Origin: JBCBSS01 sp039819065
GTDB taxonomy: Bacteria; Bacteroidota; Bacteroidia; Cytophagales; Cyclobacteriaceae
Assembly: GCA_039819065.1 (NCBI GenBank)
Contig: JBCBSS010000223.1
Span: 1-7,701 of the forward strand
Length of the DNA stretch: 7,701 nt
Direction of reading: 5' to 3'
Below are positions 7,686-7,701 of this stretch, piece after piece. Within the stretch, counting starts at the first letter, position 1. Each line of letters begins with the position of its first letter. Both the position numbers and the translations under genes were made by a program. The notes under the pieces were generated by a model. The model had not been told where the DNA came from. It saw only the letters and a program-made list of their open reading frames with translations, and did not search any database.

Positions 7686-7701
7686 CCTCTCTGTATAAAA
7701 C

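Larger units (their letters stand above)
7434..7701. other. Non-coding leader and upstream region of the operon
   Basis: These 268 bases are AT-rich and carry no credible coding frame on either strand. They contain the promoter candidate, the inverted repeats and the AAAGGTC copies listed separately. No tRNA, ribosomal RNA, strong terminator or mobile-element end is visible. The neighbouring gene to the right is not reached. Confidence 0.6.

Overview
The window suggests a chromosome of a marine or soil-type Bacteroidota, most likely order Cytophagales. This rests on the protein families, on moderately AT-rich DNA, on start codons without a Shine-Dalgarno sequence, and on a promoter candidate of the Bacteroidota type. 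Genus cannot be told from the sequence.

Almost the whole window is a two-gene operon on the minus strand, read from right to left. Positions 7434-7701 are a non-coding leader. It holds a candidate promoter (TTTG, 19 nt, TAGAATTG), an inverted repeat inside that promoter's spacer, a potential stem-loop with two competing 5' arms, and an AT palindrome next to the first start codon. Positions 3810-7433 encode a complete 1207-residue secreted protein of the Bacteroidota YD-repeat/RHS-like family. One base after its stop codon a second gene begins (3808) and stays open to the left edge, giving at least 1269 residues. It has its own signal peptide, then a Cys-containing Ig-like region, a DUF6443-type domain, YD repeats and the start of a lectin-like beta-sandwich module. 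I read this gene codon by codon from 3808 to 2 and met no stop.

The two products would be exported through Sec and probably act together on or outside the cell surface. The first resembles an N-terminal shell component without an RHS core or variable tail. The second resembles the DUF6443-YD component that in relatives carries an RHS core and a variable C-terminus. That end lies beyond position 1, so a toxin or effector role cannot be confirmed here. All plus-strand open frames are shadows of these two genes. I see no RNA gene, insertion sequence, CRISPR array or integration site.
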